Shown here: positions 4,902 through 5,190 of the stretch, one piece after another
How the letters are laid out: every line of letters starts with the position of its first letter
Position numbering within the stretch: the first letter of the stretch is position 1
Origin: CAIJMI01 sp043798445
GTDB lineage: Bacteria; Patescibacteriota; Microgenomatia; UBA10105; UBA927
NCBI GenBank assembly: GCA_043798445.1
Contig: JAZDOQ010000013.1
Span: forward strand, 1-5,190
Length of the DNA stretch: 5,190 nt
Direction: 5' to 3'
The notes under the pieces: model-generated
What the model was told of the DNA's origin: nothing
The model's input: only the letters and a program-made list of their open reading frames with translations
Database searches by the model: none
Made by a program: the position numbers and the translations under genes

Positions 4902-5190
4902 ATGATTGACGCCTCAAAACACGACGACGCCATACAGGCAGCGCTCAGGCAGGATTGGAAAAAAGCAATACTTTTTAATACTACTATTCTTAAAACAGAA
5001 AAAAAGAATACTGATGCGTATAACCGGCTCGGATTTGCGCTTCTCAAAAGCGGACACATCAAAAAAGCAAAAGAGACATTCGAAAAAGTCTTATCATTTG
5101 ATCCATACAACCAAATAGCAGCAAAAAACCTCCATAAACTTGCATCAACCAAGCGCGATGCATTGATAACAACAAACACATGCGATATTT
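4902..5190 (+). CDS. small tetratricopeptide-repeat protein, N-terminal part (runs off the window)
   Basis: The frame opens at ATG 4902 (MIDASKHDDAIQAALRQDW) and stays open to the edge, 96 codons. Residues 37-70 are a textbook TPR: NTDAYNRLGFALLKSGHIKK followed by a helix with ETFEKVLSFDP, carrying the usual Leu/Gly/Ala/Phe/Ala/Pro positions. Residues about 5-36 form a weaker preceding repeat (AIQAALRQDWKKAILFNTTI), and NQIAAKNLHKL at 70-80 begins the next helix. TPRs are protein-protein interaction scaffolds; no partner can be named. No signal peptide is visible, so the protein is probably cytoplasmic. After residue 81 the sequence (ASTKRDALITT) leaves the TPR pattern, so another domain may follow. 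There is no clear Shine-Dalgarno, only a GAG triplet; the start is supported by the promoter spacing. It is divergent from the membrane protein gene with 60 bp between starts. Confidence 0.85.
   Translation, partial: MIDASKHDDAIQAALRQDWKKAILFNTTILKTEKKNTDAYNRLGFALLKSGHIKKAKETFEKVLSFDPYNQIAAKNLHKLASTKRDALITTNTCDI

Overview
The window reads as a compact bacterial chromosome segment of moderate to low G+C. It most resembles Patescibacteria (Candidate Phyla Radiation), probably Microgenomates. That placement is an inference from the gene types (a Xer recombinase next to a divergent Ddl-like ATP-grasp, a polytopic membrane protein resembling the CPR-enriched DUF5656 family, and a small lysine-rich TPR protein), from tight gene spacing, and from the lack of a clear Shine-Dalgarno sequence at every visible start. 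The standard bacterial code fits: the three recognisable full-length genes contain no in-frame TGA, and TGA appears only as the stop of the fourth.

Left part (1-2255): the 3' end of a truncated gene, possibly a C39-like cysteine peptidase, runs rightward. It overlaps tail to tail by 11 bp with a Ddl-like ATP-grasp ligase. That ligase follows a complete Xer-type tyrosine recombinase on the minus strand with a single base between stop and start, so the two are almost certainly co-transcribed and translationally coupled.

Middle (2256-3992): a divergent intergenic region carries a near-consensus sigma70-type promoter whose predicted transcript starts at or just before the ATG of an unrecognised 173-residue protein. 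After it comes about 1.07 kb with no credible gene, very unusual for so compact a genome. This stretch has internal structure: an A-rich tract, a strong hairpin, three copies of a 38-bp element with conserved ends, an 11-bp direct repeat pair about 500 bp apart, phased short direct repeats, and one perfect DnaA-box 9-mer.

Right part (3993-5190): a multi-pass membrane protein (minus strand) and a TPR protein (plus strand, running off the edge) diverge from a 60-bp gap with two interlocking promoters, again placed so that both transcripts would be essentially leaderless.

The main points of interest are the structured gene-free kilobase with its 38-bp element, the repeated leaderless promoter geometry, and the unrecognised protein at 2399-2920. 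No complete new multi-gene system can be claimed from this window alone.
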